Source: Sitta carolinensis (taxonomy: Eukaryota > Chordata > Aves > Passeriformes > Sittidae). From it: a stretch of DNA of 64,000 bases. Positions 12,801-26,654 of the stretch are shown one piece after another. The notes beneath the pieces are model-generated. The model was not told the origin of the DNA. It saw only the letters and a list, made by a program, of their open reading frames with translations, and searched no databases. The stretch lies in NCBI GenBank assembly GCA_032173965.1, contig CM063290.1, positions 4,043,501 through 4,107,500 on the forward strand. The letters are read 5' to 3'. Position numbers and translations under genes: made by a program. Within the stretch, counting starts at the first letter, position 1, and each line of letters starts with the position of its first letter.

Positions 12801-15800
12801 AGTCATGCTGGTCATGATTACATTAGAGAGAGAATCTGGAATGGTGTCTAATAACATAATTGAGTGTAAATGTTCTCACATGAATCGTTTAACTTTTTTT
12901 GTTTTAAGACTCCTGAAAAAACAGTTCTTTCATCGAGCATTGAAAGTGATGAAAATGAAGCCTGACAAGGATACAAAGAAAGAAAAGGAAAAAGGAAAGG
13001 CTGAGAGTGGGAAAGAAGAGGAGAAAAAGAGCAAGAAGGAAAGTGGCAAAGATGAAAAAACTAAGAAGGAGAAAGAAAAGGAAAAGAAAAAGGATGGTGA
13101 AAAAGATGAGTGTAAGAAGGTAAGTACTGTGTGTAAGAGAAGAGACAAACCTGTAACAAATACATTGTTAAGATTGCACTGACTCAAAAGTTGGTTATTC
13201 TAAAATATGCCTTGCTTTTTTCCCCTGTTTTCATCTCTAAAATATGCTATATTGTTACCTTTTGAATTGCTCTCACTTTGGTCTAGATCAAAAAAGAGGC
13301 TTCAGCTGGCCTTTGTGTATGTACCTTGTCATCTTTAATGTGGGCTGGATTAATCAAAACCTGTTTCTCTCCAGGGGCAGCAGGCAGGGAGGCTGTGTAC
13401 ACCAGTTACCATGGAGTGACACATGTGCATGTGACCAAACAGCCAAACCAGTGCAGCTGCACCAGTGAAACAAACAGTTTTGCAGTGTTTGGTAACAGGA
13501 ATGTTTGGAATGTCACATTTGGTATATGGGGCCTGTAACTGGCTGTGTAACAGCTCTCCATGACTGCCTGCATCCTGCTTCCTTGCACTGGAGCTTCCAA
13601 GTTTGAACTACTACTGCTGTACAGGTTTTAATGTGGTTTGGGTTTGTTTTCACTCTTATTGCTTCCTTAGTGTTAGCAGAACAGAATTTCTAAAATGTTG
13701 GGAAACTGCAGGAGAAACTTGATGAGTGAATATGGTGTTTCTTCTACATACAGTGGTGTGAATCAATGAGAGTTAATAGGATAGTGGTCCAAAATTATTC
13801 CCATTCAGACATTTCTCAGTGAAATAATGGCACATCTAGTGACAGTCACAGTTTGTCTACAAAGGTTTGGGTGTCAGAAGAAACTGAAATGGTGAATAAA
13901 AGAATTATAAACAGAAAATCCCACTGCAGTGCCAGCCCAGTGCAAGATTACCCAACCCCTGAGGCACTGCAAAATGCTGATTATGAAAGTAACAAACTCC
14001 TCCAATCCACTGTCATCAGGGGGAGGTACATTATTAAATGTATGTTAATTTTTATCCAATCATTATTTATTGAACGGATATTTAGTGGATCATATAAGCC
14101 AATGGGTAGGAACTAGGAATCCAGAAACACAGGACCAAAATCACAGAGTTAATTTCTCACAACGAAGTAAGCAAAGAAAAGCAAACAGAAGTCAGAGAAG
14201 AGGAAGCACAAGATCCAAAAAGAGATTGAGGAGGACAAAGAATAAATGGGCAGAAACTGATTCTGCCAGGATGTCCGTTCAGTAAATATGGCACTAAAAT
14301 AACAAATAATTCTAATAAAATCAGTGATGCTGAAGTGTTGTTCCCTGTTCTTGATCCCTGTACAGACTTCCTGTTAATGTCAGCCCAGCTTGCTAGGCAT
14401 TTGATGACACAGTGTAATCCTGAACTCATAGTCTAGTCCTAAAACACTAACAATTAGACTTCTCTTTACTTAATTTTCCTTAATTTTTGAGGTACCCAGT
14501 TGGTAACAAATAAGAACAGGAGGAAAATTAAATAAGAAATTAAGTATCTTAAAAAAAAGAAAAACCAGACAAGTGTGAACATCATCTTAATTTTGTGAAA
14601 AGTTATCAGATTGAATATATTAACAGATACTATAAATTAAATTAAAATATATCGTAAAAATAATGTACAATATAGAAATTAAAACATATTAAGGTTTTTT
14701 AATATTTATATGTAATGATTTGTATATGTATTTTTAATAGATAATAATTTACATATGTAATATATTAGGTATAGATAAAATATTCATGTTTGTTCTCAGG
14801 ATGACACCCCAGGAACACCCAAGAAAAAGGAAACCAAGAGGAAATTTAAACTTGAGCCACATGAAGACCAAGTTTTCTTGGATGGAAATGAGGTAAGATT
14901 TGTAGGTGCTTTTCAACGTTGGGTGTCACCATGCTATTGTCAGACAATAGCTGAATTTACTGGATTTCTGCAAACTCCTTCTTGACATGTTGAAAGAAAA
15001 ATTAATGGCAATGTGATGGCTAATCTCGAAACTGTGTTTTCAGATATTTCAGGGAGGTTAAAGACAGCTAAATAGAGGACAATAACTTCAAAAAAATCCC
15101 AAAGAAAACTTCCTGACCAGTAGTGGAGGTGTTGGTAGCCATGAGGTGAAATGTTTGTCCTCAGGGTGGGTTCAGGGGCTGGAGGAGCTGACCCTGCCTG
15201 GGACAGGAGGGTGGGACAGAGACCCCTGAGGTCCCTCCAGCTCAACTTATGCCACAGCCATGGCCAAGACAAAATGGTTCTAAGCCAAACAAGCCTTCCA
15301 GAACACCATCTTCAGTCACAGGAGGGGAAATAAAAAATATCTGCCTTGCTTTGTGATTTGAGCAGACAGGTGACCCTTTGGCATTCCTGAATGCTCTGGC
15401 TTTACCCCTGAAACTGTGGCCTGAAATACTTCTGTGTGCTTTGCTGCTCTAGAAGACAAAGAATTTAATTATTTACCAGCTCTGTAATGTACAGAGTCAC
15501 ATTTGTGCTTCTCAAGTTTGGGATAAGTGGTAAGTTTTACTGTGCTCTGTTGATGCTGTGTGTGGCTGTACTGAACTCTCCCCCAGGATTATTGTGTTCC
15601 TTTGGTTATAAAACTGACATGGCAGCAAATTCTGTAAATAAATCACTTGTGCAGAAAATATGTTTCCCCTTTGTATCTTGATTTTACCTTTCTCAGTTCT
15701 GTGCTTGCTTTGCTCTGTTTCATCTCTTGTGGAATCACACCCAGCTCTGATCCTCCCTGTCTTTATGTAAAATGCCCATTCCAAATGAGGCTGCAGCACA

Positions 15801-18358
15801 GTATCTCCAGTATCACAGTATTTACTGCTTGTCTTAACATCAGTTACTTCTCTGTTTATTAACGAGCTGACATTTTTTAACAACTGTAACTCACAAGAGC
15901 TTTTTTTAAGTAGCATCTAATTTAGAGCCAATTCTTGTGTATTTGCATTAGAGCTGGGTTTTTCCCTTTACTTCGTTATTTTGCACTTACAAACACTGGA
16001 TATCACACACTTACTGCCCAGTCACCATCTTCAGCTTGCTTCACAGAACATCTGAGTGGCAGCAGCTGCACCTGAATACAGTTAACTTTGGCACCCTGTG
16101 AAAAGCAGAATGTTAAATATTGATTGCATCACACAGAATCACCACTGCCTCCCAGGTGCCCTTCTGTAGTTGGTATTGACACATCTGCAGTGGGGGTTGC
16201 TGGTTTCTGGTAACCAGCAACTTCTTTTCACAGTTAGAAGCTCAGATTTCCTTTGCTAAGGAAAAAAACACAGATTTTTCTAGTTCAGAAAATCCTGCAC
16301 TTTACCAAGAAGTTTTTAATTTATGGCTGAGCAGCTCAGATTCAAATGAATCCACGGTTCTCACCCAAACATTTGGCTCTGAGAGTTGCAGCTGCAGACA
16401 TGGAGATAACAGTGCTGTGGGACAGAGGGTACAGTGCCACTGATTGAGCATTCCAGCTGCATCCTTTGTGTTCCAGGTGTTCAGTCTGGTGTTTTCTCTT
16501 CAAAGCTCACAGGACTTTTTGTTTCCATTTAGTGGACTTGGGAAACTTTATTTTTTTGCTTTTTTTTTTGCTTTTTCTTTTTTTTGCTTCATGCTTAACA
16601 ACATTAATGCGTAAAGAAAGATACAACCAAACCTTGATTCAGTGATATTCCAGAATCTTTCATTTTCCCATCAGTTCTGCTGTCTGATTGTTTTCCTCAG
16701 GATTACATCACCTGCCAGTTACCCTTCCTAGGAATCAGGACCCTGCCTGGGGCTGACCAGGAGGCCTTTTGTTGAGCCCCAGGCACTGCAGCCTGGCAGG
16801 GAGTGTTGGGTGAGGGAATACAGGAGATGTTTGCTCTCAGTGTAAACCACGGCGTTTCTGTTGTAGGTCTACGTGTGGATCTATGACCCCGTTCACTTCA
16901 AAACTTTTGCCATGGGACTTGTACTTGGTAAGTCAGAGTAGACACGAGTTGTTTATTTCTGTTGCCTTAAGCTAACCAGTGAGTTGTTCAGTGGGCAAAT
17001 ACGGATTATGTAAAAATATGAAATTTGTTATGAGTGAGACATTTCTGACCCTAGAACTTGTATTTGTGTAGAATAAGACAAATCAGCTAATTTTATTTTT
17101 TTAATCTAAATTAGTATAAATGTTAATTGAACCTAAGGCAATGCTTTGAATGAGCAGTGAGCCTGGAACCTCTGTACATGTACCAGGAAAAACTAATGAT
17201 GCTTCTCGTGTCTCTTTCCTGCCCTCCCTGCTCAGTGATTGCCGTTATAGCCGCGACCCTGTTCCCGCTCTGGCCAGCCGAGATGCGCGTCGGTGTTTAT
17301 TACCTCAGCGTGGGCGCCGGCTGCTTTGTCGCCAGTATTCTGCTGCTGGCCGTCGGTGAGTGTCGGCAGGCGGGCTCTGAGGCCAGGGGCACAGCCCAGC
17401 TCTTGCCCGGGCTCGGAGCTGGGCGCTGCCGCTTCCCGGGACGCTGTTCGGCCGCGGCCGGGCGGATGCGGTGCGCGCTTCCCTGCCGCCAGCGGGGGGC
17501 ACAGTTGTGCCTCGGGAAGAGACACCTCGGGCTTGTGTCCTTGTTGGTGTTTCCTGTGTAATGCAGAGTCGTTTACTGCCTCTGCCTAAACAAAAAAGTG
17601 CAGAACAAACTCAGAACTGCACACACAAACATATTAAGAGGTGAGAATGGTGTCACCAGGATTTTAAAGCTTTCTGTGGCAGAGGGGTTCAGAGCTAAAT
17701 CAGAGAAAAGATCCATGGTTAGTGGGGTGGAAGAGACATGGTAAGAACAAACTACTGCAGAGCTATTGTGGAATGAGGGATTTCCCCCCAGCATCCCCCA
17801 GTCCCTGCCTGGGGCTGGTCATTAGCAGTGAACATCTCTTACAGCATGGCTGTCTATAACAAAATCCAAACTTCCCCTCGTTTTCACACAGCTCGCTGCA
17901 TCCTTTTCCTCATCATCTGGCTCATCACTGGAGGAAGGCATCACTTCTGGTTCCTGCCAAACCTTACAGCAGATGTGGGATTCATTGACTCCTTCAGGCC
18001 CCTGTACACACACGAATACAAAGGACCAAAAGCAGACTTAAAGAAAGAGGAAAAAGCAGAATCCAAAAAGCAGCAAAAATACGACAGTGAGGAGAAATCA
18101 GACAGTGAGAAGAAGGAAGAGGAGGATGGAAAAACAGAAGGCACGAGGAACTCGGGAACAGACGGCTCAGGAGGAGAGCGGCATTCAGACACTGACAGTG
18201 ACAGGCGTGAAGATGACAGGTCCCAGCACAGTAGTGGCAATGGAAACGACTTTGAAATGATCACAAAAGAGGAACTGGAACAGCAAACAGATGAAGGGGA
18301 TTGTGAGGAGGAAGAGGAGGAAGATACTGAAAGTGGGCCTTCACATGGAAAATCATAA
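3803..18358 (+). CDS. SEC62: SEC62, ER preprotein translocation factor (8 coding exons)
   Basis: SEC62 is an ER-membrane partner of the Sec61 channel and SEC63 in post-translational protein import, and an ER-phagy receptor. Coding exons: 3803-3838, 11346-11454, 11826-11931, 12909-13119, 14800-14892, 16867-16927, 17236-17355 and 17892-18358. All junctions are GT-AG and the frame is intact: 1203 nt, 400 aa (human, from memory, 399). The protein opens MAERRRHRKR. A conserved cytosolic domain follows, including KYLRFNCPTKSTNMMGHRVD and residues up to about 95. A lysine/glutamate-rich linker precedes two membrane segments at about 196-216 and 230-255. The acidic cytosolic tail carries NDFEMI (FEMI at 366-369), the LC3-interacting motif. 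The start is fixed by the conserved N-terminus and AACATGGCGG context. The 7.5-kb intron 1 makes up half the gene. Confidence 0.97.
3839..11345 (+). other. SEC62: SEC62 intron 1
   Basis: A GT-AG intron of about 7.5 kb. Its first 350 bp belong to the CpG island; the rest is ordinary AT-rich intron. I looked for a C/D-box snoRNA signature and found no convincing C box with a paired D box, and I see no recognisable transposon or nested gene. Confidence 0.6.
14520..14790. other. Very AT-rich stretch in SEC62 intron 4
   Basis: About 270 bp of almost pure A/T (atatattaac, taatatttatatgt and similar) immediately before the branch point and acceptor of exon 5. It has no clean repeat period and no visible gene. 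It is noted as low-complexity intron sequence only. Confidence 0.6.
15150..15275 (+). mobile_element. Possible old CR1 3' end in SEC62 intron 5
   Basis: The stretch tgggacaggagggtgggaca followed by ctgaggtccctccagctc resembles a heavily diverged CR1 tail, where the consensus has a tggactggatgacc block and then gaggtcccttccagc. No terminal gattctg repeat is left. This is a weak call that could be coincidence. Confidence 0.3.
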
Positions 18359-19110
18359 CTCACTGTGGTTTGGGACTAAGTATGTGCAAATGGTTGGATT
18401 TTCTTTGTTGGCTGATCACCAAAACATAGACCATACAGTAGCATCTTTGTTTGCTGAAATATCCATGTTACCAAACAGTTTTATATCTAGTTCCTTCATT
18501 TTTTTTAACCATTAACTTGATTACTCGGTACTATGTTAATCATTAATATCCATTTACAGAAGTTTTATCAATTTGACAAGTTTTTTATTGATTGATAGAT
18601 TGCCCAGATTGTCCTCAAATATACTGAAAAATATCATTTTCTGGTACTTGCATAACTGGTCAATTAGTTTAGCTTCTCAAACTTGCTTTTGTAAACCAGG
18701 TAAAAGTTGAATGACCAAATCTCAGATTATTCCTAGTTATCCTCATCTGATAGTTAGGTAAAGCCCTTCTTAGCCCACAACCTTCTTGATATTTTTCTTG
18801 ATTTTGTTTTCGAAAGATTGTGAGAACTTTTCTGAGAAAACTAGTTTTAGCAGAAGTATTTTGCTGACAGTAGAGGAGCTGGTAGTGCTGAATTTGGCTG
18901 CAGTGTTCTCTCTTTCTCCAGCCTGTGTGCCAGCAACTGAGGAAATCCAAACTGGTTTTGTGCATCCAGTGCAGAGAGAGATGTCATCTCCAGCAGGTGA
19001 AGGAAGCAGCATGGTTTGGAAATGATGGCTGTTTTCTTTCTCCTGCTCCATCATAATTTAAAAAAATGTATTCTGTACATAATTTACAAATAAAGCAAAC
19101 CATTTACTTT
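18359..19110 (+). other. SEC62: SEC62 3' UTR (proximal)
   Basis: AT-rich sequence follows the TAA at 18356-18358. The first canonical AATAAA is at 19089-19094, so a 3' UTR of roughly 750 nt is likely. An ATTAAA near 19305 could give a longer form. No conserved RNA element is recognised by eye. Confidence 0.6.
19089..19094 (+). terminator. SEC62: Candidate SEC62 poly(A) signal AATAAA
   Basis: A canonical hexamer about 730 nt after the SEC62 stop codon, in the sequence acaaataaagcaaacc. Cleavage would be expected 10-30 nt downstream. Use of this site is inferred from motif and position only. Confidence 0.55.
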
Positions 19111-19319
19111 AACTGCTACTTATTATTTAGAGATTTGATCCAGCATTCAGTTTGTATTATTGAAGCCATGTTGTGGTGTATCTATCAGAGAAATGCAAGT
19201 GGAGAGGACCTCACGGAGTATTTGTGTATGATTGGTAGCTGTTCCACAGAAGCTTTAGTTTTGTGCCAACATTCCATGTATTTGAGTAAACTGATCTTTA
19301 TTAAATGAAAGCAAACACC

Positions 19320-20110
19320 AGAGCTGTATGGATGCCTTAATGTTGAACCTCTCTGTGCTCCAGAACTGGAGTGTTTTAAGCTGAAGAGGCAGGAGAGTGT
19401 TGGTGGCTCAGAGCAGAGTGAGGTGACCATCCATGACCTGTGTGAATCCCTGGAGCAGCCGCGCTGCATCTCCTGCGGGATGGACTGGAGCTCCTGGCTG
19501 ACTGAGCATGGAAGAAGTTGCAACTCGGCCTCTTTCCTCTCAAGGACTTTATAGATTTGATTGTCTTCCCAGCCCACTCAGAGAAGATGAGGGTAAGAGA
19601 ATTTTTTTTCCTATCCTAAATTGCTTCCCATCCTTCCAGCGTCAGTATTTTGGATGAAGATAGCAATTTTTCAGATTGTGCAAATATATACATCGTCATG
19701 GGTGCATTGATAAACAATTAAAGGATATGGTGTATTTGCTTCTTAAATCCTGAATAGTTACTCCATAAGGAAACAGATAAATTGGATCACTTTTTTATTA
19801 ATATAGCAAAAAAATTAAAGGACCCATTAACTAAACAGATCGACTCCTGGCCACTTGTGTGTTATCACTGATTAAAAGAGCTGACAAAGTCTTGTTGTAC
19901 CTGAGTGGGGTGTGCACAGTGTGAGGGGGAGAGCTTATTTCTCTGTCTGTAGAGAAGTTATAGTAGTGGGGGGATGATAAGCAATTTTCAAACAGTTAAG
20001 TTTGTTCATAGCAGCAGATCAGGGGAAGCATTTATGTTCTCCTACTGTGGATCGTGCAGCATTTTTCTGATATTTTATATAAAAAATAGGGGATGGATGG
20101 ATGGATAGAT

Positions 20111-20182
<72 letters not shown>

Positions 20183-23100
20183 TTAGTTCATTTAGGTCTT
20201 TTTCTGTTTGAAATAACACTGACTGAAGTTTGCTGAGCATCGTACTGCAGGGAGAAGGGCAGATACAGAAAACAGGAGAATGTCTCAGTTCCTCAATTCA
20301 CTCTCATTACTCTTTCCCAGGACTCAGGAGGGGTGGCAGAAGCATCTGCCTCATGTAAACACCAAATGTAAACAATGTAAAGATGAAGTGTAGAAATGGA
20401 AAACACCTGCCAAGCTTAGCTTTCATGTCCTTTCCTGCAACCCCCGGCAGTTCTCACTGTGGCACTGAGCCCTCAGAGCTTTGCCAGGTTCTCTGCAGCT
20501 CCTGTGAGGATGTAATTCCTTCTTAACAGGGTCATAGGGACAGCAAAGCAATGGTCCAGCCTCACAGCTGGCATCAAAAGCCCTGGGCAACACAGAACCA
20601 TCCTCTTCCAGCTGCAGGTGATTGACTGGCAGCAGTTGGAAGTGCTGCCAGAATCCCTCCTGGACCTGTTGGCACAATCAGTTCAAGTGAGCTCAGTTTA
20701 CAGAACAATCCCATTTCCTCTCCTATGCCCTGCCATGTGCCTCCCTCAGTCAGCTGCTGACATGGGCACCCCTTGCAGTGTCCATGCCAAAATTTCTATA
20801 TCCCACTCCAAACACAAGCAATGTACTAAATAAAATATACCTAAAAAACCACCAGGAAAACATTCCTGTGTGGGAAATGTAAGTCTCAGTTTGTGCATAC
20901 CTGTTTCCCTCCCTGGAGAGGCCATGGTGAGGACAAAGACCAGCTTCTCCTTGGCTGGGTGTCCCAGAGCCTAATGACCTCTTGGTCCCAAAGGGCCTGA
21001 CTGTAGATGGCACAGCCCAGCTGTTGGTAACAGGGACTGAGCCTTCCCCTCCCTCTCATCCCCAAAATTTGCCTTATCTTGACTTAATCAAATTTTCTAC
21101 AGGAAAGTTCCATATGTATTATTTCCTCAAGTTCTAGAGAGCTTGTGTTTGCCTTACTTATATTCAAGTTTAAACTCTTCAAAGAGTTGTACTGGGATAA
21201 ATTCACAGTAGATCCACAAATCTGAGCCACCACAAGACCAGAGCAGGAGACAGACCCTGGAGATAATTTCCTGCTCACACTCAGTGGTCACAAAGGCGAT
21301 GCTTAGGACCTGCCTGTCCTCCCACAGCTCCTTCTACCCTTTCCCAGCTCTTCCTTTCCCAGCTGCTGTGGGAAGGGAGGGCTGTATCCTTTACTCTTTG
21401 GCTGACATTTCATCCAGCTTCTTCTCGTACATTTTTAAAACCAAACCTTGAATCAGGCATGTTTGAACACCAATCTTTGTTACACTCTGTACAAGAAAGT
21501 CTGTATCAAACATTTCCCAAGATCCAAAGCAGTTGAGATGCAACTTCTCAGTGGTTTTCATGCAAGGCTTAGCACAGACAATAGTGCTGGACTCACCTTT
21601 TCTTTAGAACGAGGCAGCTCTTGTTAGGAATTACAGTCTGTCCTGGGAAAGAGTCTTCATCTCGCCAGCACTGCTGTGATAGATGTGTTGACTTTTAACT
21701 ACAGCAGAGATGGATCAATTCTCTTGGAGACCTTTAGTGAAGGAGTTGGTGCCATTTAACTCTGCTGAGCCAGGCTGAGCCCCAGCTCACTCCAGGGCAC
21801 TCCTCAGACTGCTGAGGTATTTTGTCTAATGAGAAGGACTCACTGATTTGATTCTCAACCTCTTTCTATAGAATCAGAATGAAACAGGAGATTTTTAGCT
21901 GTTTTATTACTGTTGGGATGAGCTGATGTTTGCAAAACTCTCAGATGCAAGGCCTGGAACACGGTTTCTAAGAAACTTCTACAAGTCCAAGGTACTTAAT
22001 TGTTGAGCATCATTTATTACTGATTCTGACCAGATCCCCCCAGGGACTGAGAGCAGAGTGGTGTGAGGTGGCCCGAGGCACTGTGCCCTTCTCACTCAGA
22101 GCACAAGGAGAAGGGTGAAACAATCCTGTCAGTGTAAGTGAACTGAGACTGAAGCAGCTGCTGAATGTTTTCAATAGACTTCCTGGTAATGGCTGGTACA
22201 ATTTCATTAGGGCTTCTCATTTTATTTAATAAAGCATTGGATTATTTTATTTGTAATTCAGCAACAGGTGCAGGAAAACAAAAGGCACATTTCCTGATAG
22301 TGTCCACAAAGAGTCCATTACTGCCCATTACAAAGTGAATGACACAGAGACATTCGCTTTGCCATGTGTATTTTTTTTTTTTTGTATGTGAAAATAATGA
22401 TCACAGAAAAAAAAATTGTGATAAAGACTTCTGAGAGAGGAATTACCTCAGAGTAAGCAACAGCACTGTGCAAAGGGTTTCAGTGCAAGTTGAAGAGGGA
22501 ACAGTACTGGGTAAACACTGATCCTGCTTTAGATAAAGATCAAAGATTTTCTGCAGGTGGTAACAACCACTAATCCTTATCGTGTACAGCAGAAGGCAAA
22601 CACAGAGAAGTCTCAGCTTGTGATCCCTGGAAGTCCCCTGGAGCCTGGATCTAGTGAGGGGTGGAGGTGCTTAGGAGAGAGACACTCTGGCAGTTTATCT
22701 TTGCTAATCAATAAAAAAACACAGAGCAGAGCCCCAGGTGACTCTCACTGGCCTTCACAGTAAATTCTTATTTTCTCTTTCTGAATGTGAGTGTTCAAAC
22801 AGTAATTAGGCTGTTTGCAGGGAGTCAGAAGATGGAGCTTTGAATTCTTCACACTGAGGGTGAGATTGAATTACATTTCCCCCCTTTTTAGCTTCCTTTT
22901 AAACGAAAGAGCCGCAACAGAATTTGCTTACAATTGAAGTCTACCAAGAAGTAGTAATATACTAAAAGGTTACAAAAGATTTCTAGCTCTGCTTTGGTGT
23001 TTGTGAGCAGCACAAAGAAAATCTGATCACACCCTACACTCCACATCGGCTTCAGTCTTAATTTTAGTTTTGTGTTACAGTGACCAGTAAACCACGAACT

Positions 23101-25960
23101 GGGTTTTTTAAATTAATGGTTCATGCAATGCAGTTTTTAGGGCCTTGCTTGTACCATCTTTTTTCCAGTTCCTTGAAAAAACATTTGTGTCAAAGACAAA
23201 AACCCACCAACACTGCAGTGACATCGTGGGTAGCAGGAGAGGTTACACCTGTGCAGTGACAGCACCCATCAGGGACCAAGGAAACACCGCTCCTGAAAAT
23301 CCAGCAAGGCTGACACCTGCTCTGTACTGCATTTTCTGGGTTGTCTCTCAATAAGCACAGTTAGAATTCTATAAGAAAAGCCTTCAAATTAAAATTACTA
23401 TGGAAATGTGTTTCTTGTTTCTCAACATGATCTTCCTAAGAACAAAGCTGTTACTTTCAAGATGAGCACCTCAAGTGATCGAAATGAAGATTCACCACAT
23501 ACCGTCTGTGCTTCTAAAAGGTTCTTGAAAAATAAAACATCTTGCAAATGGGACACCAGTCAAGCATTTATTTTTTAAAGTAAAGTTAGTTAAAAAAAAA
23601 GGTTGGTTAAGTAGTTTACTGGTTGCATATTCTGTTAGTTAAATATTCCATTAAAAATTCTAAAATCTTCATGAACTGTCTGAGCCACGCAGCCTTTCAG
23701 TACCAGCAGCTCCGCTGGCCATTGCAAAACTGGGGTGGCTAATCCAGTGCTGACAAGGCACGAACACTAACAGGGCATTAAACCGGCTCAGCTGGGCTAC
23801 ACCCAGTTAAAGGCACAGCCAGGGTAAAGGGCAGGATGCAGGCGAGGCTGTCAGACTGGCACTCACCCCACAGACAGACGTGTTCCAGAGAACATTCCAC
23901 AGGGACATTCCAGCAGCCCTTCCCCTGGCTGTGGGACCATCCTGCTCTGGAGTGTCACCCCCAGCCCCTCGCTGGCAGGGGGATGTTCACAATCACTTGT
24001 GCAGGAGCTCACAGGGTGCAGCTTTCCCCACACGGGACACCAAACTGCATAAAGATCCATTTATCTCCCTGTCTTTGCCCACGTGGCTTCAGGGGTCCAA
24101 GATGCCAGCACAAACTGCTTGAAACGCACAGAGGTGAGGTTTAAAGTTACTCCTCTGCTCAAAACAACGAAGGAACAGTTGGCAATGAACTCACAGAGCG
24201 CAGCACATCACAAACAGGAAGAGCAGGGAGAAAGCAAAGACAGCTCTAACTGCACAGGAAGCACAGCCCACGCTCCTTGTAAAGGAGCTGTATTCAATAT
24301 CTGCCCCTGTGTGAAGGAAACCTCCTGCCCTCATTCAGGCATCAGCAACGTGCAGGGACTCTGCTGGTCCCCACTGCTCCTCCTCAGTCACTGCAGAGAC
24401 CCACGGGCTGCAGTGCTGAGCTCCAGCCCAGCAGGAGGAGAGGGCACAGCCCAACACCTGTTCTGTGAGGACAGTTTGTTCAGTCATTGCTTCCTTCAGA
24501 AAATTATCCAGTTAGATTTGAAATTAAAGGTGGTCTTTTTTCTTGTTCTTTTGCACTGAAATCCTACCCTTTCTGGTAAGCTGAGCAACAGAACCCAAAA
24601 TACGATCAACCAGCAGCAGGAAACAGCCCTGAAGAGGGAAGGAAGCCTCTATGCAAATATCTTACACAAACAGCACAGAACTACTGCATGAGCTTTTAAC
24701 ACATAAACAGGTTTTAGAAGAGATTCTCTGTATTATTTCATTACCCCTCTCCTCAAGGAGTCGTCTCCTATTTTGTTTTTACACACAGCTGCCTCCATGC
24801 AAATATAAACTAATTCCTTAAACCTTTCTATTGCTACTCATGCACATAAATGCAGCCTCTTTAACCAAGCAGGATGGGCTCAAGGTATTATTTAGCACAA
24901 GGTGCTTGTCAGGTTTTCCTCTGAAGGAAGAGGCTGCACTTAGCCTACATGGAGTGAGCAGCTCCTGACTCTGCAAGCACCTGCCAGCACTGCATTTGAT
25001 TTCCAGGATATCCCATCTTGTACCAGCCTTTCTCTGGGATGGAAGATGAGATACAAAACTCAGGAACAGAAAACAAGAGTAATCAGTGAGTAAAAGGCAA
25101 ACTTGCAAACAAGAACGAGGTGGTGCAGGAAAAGGGAAGCTGAGGAGCAGCCACAGCACAAACAGGGGCTGTAATGTGGGCAGAACTGTGCTCTGGGGGC
25201 CCCACTCAGGAACTGCCCCAGAGCACAGAGCTGACACAATCTGGAGGTCACACACTCACTGGAATTTTTATCAGCAGAAAAAATGCCTAAACTGTCCCTT
25301 TCCCCTCCTGGCTCCTCATCCCCAACATCCAGACATCTCCTCACACAGGCCTGTGCAGCAGCTTCTGCAGGCAGACAGAGAGACACGAACAGAAACAAAC
25401 CCAGACATGCAAACAGCTCGTTTGCTCCCACTGGGAAAACCACTTTCATTGCTTTGCCCTGGGATAGAACTAAGAAGAAAACAACTATGAAAGCATCAGT
25501 ATTCAGATACTCGTGGGTGGACTTGGTGCTCAGAAGGTGCAATACCTCTGTCAGGTGTAAACATTTTCTTATTATACTCCAATTTGTGCAGCAGTTTTAA
25601 TAAACAGTGTGGATAAGTAACTATGGTCAGCATGAGTGCTGCTGAAGATTACTTTAAGCTGTCAGGTTTTACAGGGTACTGATCATCTTGTTTTTCCATA
25701 AAAAACCCCAAACCTAACAAACCTCAGAACTTTTTTCCCCTCAAGTTCTTTAATCCTTAATACAAACCATGGAAGGAGGAGAAGGAAGGGAGGAGGAGAG
25801 GGGCAAGAAAAAAATAGAGGAGGATCACAACTTACATCTGAATTTAACTCTAGAGTTAGTTGCTTTCAGAAGTCCTGCCAGCCACTTGATACTTTTGTAC
25901 ACACAGATACCTTTTCCCCACACACATCACACATTTAGAACCCAAAACATTTATCTGCCA
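19320..25960. other. SEC62-GPR160 intergenic region
   Basis: About 6.6 kb with no recognisable protein-coding exon on either strand. Apart from the GATA microsatellite there is no clear transposon. Between about 23.8 and 25.5 kb the base composition is higher in GC and several 100-160 codon frames exist, but they overlap on both strands and resemble no known family. A non-coding transcript or unlisted 5' exons of GPR160 cannot be ruled out. Confidence 0.5.
20091..20186 (+). repeat. (GATA)n microsatellite
   Basis: A few GGAT units are followed by a nearly perfect run of about twenty GATA units ending in gttagttca. It is probably length-polymorphic. The ISYLYLS-type reading frame across it is an artefact. 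Confidence 0.97.
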
Positions 25961-26084
25961 CTTTTATAAGGGTCTGGGCGTCGCGCCGCGCTGCACTCGG
26001 TGCTGGGGCACCGTGAGGCTGCTTCCCCTCCCATTGCTAGGGGATTAAAGACAACACATGGAACCTGTCCCCAGGGCGGTTATT

Positions 26085-26300
26085 TTGTGTTATATGTACT
26101 GTGTGCCATATGTGCTGTGTGTGTTATATGTTATTTATGTTTACGTGTGCTAAATGTTATGTTGTACATGCTATGTGTGTCATATGTGTAATTTGTGTTT
26201 ATGTGTGCTATGTGTTGTATGTTATATGTTTCCTTAATAGCTGTTCTACGTTATTTATGCTCTGTCCCATGTGTTACACGTGCTGTATGTGTCATATAGA
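26085..26300 (+). repeat. Degenerate TATGTG-rich repeat before GPR160
   Basis: About 215 bp of imperfect repeats of tatgtgctgtgtg / tgttatatg type, alternating pyrimidine-purine on both strands. It stops just before the CpG island of GPR160. It reads as a decayed TG/TATG microsatellite that could adopt non-B structure. Confidence 0.7.
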
Positions 26301-26319
26301 TAGTGTGGTACCTGTGTTC

Positions 26320-26640
26320 TGCCCTGTTTCCCCGACACGAGCCCGCTCCGCCGCTCCCCGCCCGCCCGGTCCCGCCCGGTGCCGCGCTGGGGCGGGCGGA
26401 GGTGGCGGCCCCGCCGGGCGGGAGCGCGGAGCGGCGGCCGCAGGTGGGTACCGGCGCCGGGTGGGGGGAGCCCGGGAGTCCCCTCGGAGCCCCCGGGCCG
26501 CCTCCCTCCCTGTGGCTCCGGAGAGGAGCAGGAACCCGCCGGGCGGGCAGCGGCGGAGCCCGGCCGGGAGGCGGAGCGGGAGGCGCCGGCAGCCGCGGGG
26601 TCCTGTGCGCGCAGGATGGGGGCTGCGCCCGCACGGGTGG
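26320..26640 (+). promoter_or_regulatory. GPR160: GPR160 CpG-island promoter and likely non-coding exon 1
   Basis: An abrupt change to CpG-dense sequence 1.3-1.6 kb upstream of the GPR160 coding exon. A good donor (gccgcag^gtgggta) at 26443/26444 would end a non-coding first exon, which fits human GPR160, where the reading frame lies in the last exon. A smaller GC-rich patch with a TTATAAG sequence at about 25964-26000 could be an alternative start. The transcription start is not visible. Confidence 0.55.
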
Positions 26641-26654
26641 TTCTGCCTTACAAG

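Noticed and set aside
19320..19580. Possible coding exon downstream of SEC62
   Set aside because: GC rises slightly but neither strand gives a recognisable protein or splice sites; the frames are interrupted.
24818..25542. Overlapping minus-strand frames of 145-160 codons between SEC62 and GPR160
   Set aside because: They overlap each other and plus-strand frames, match no known protein, and lack splice or promoter support.
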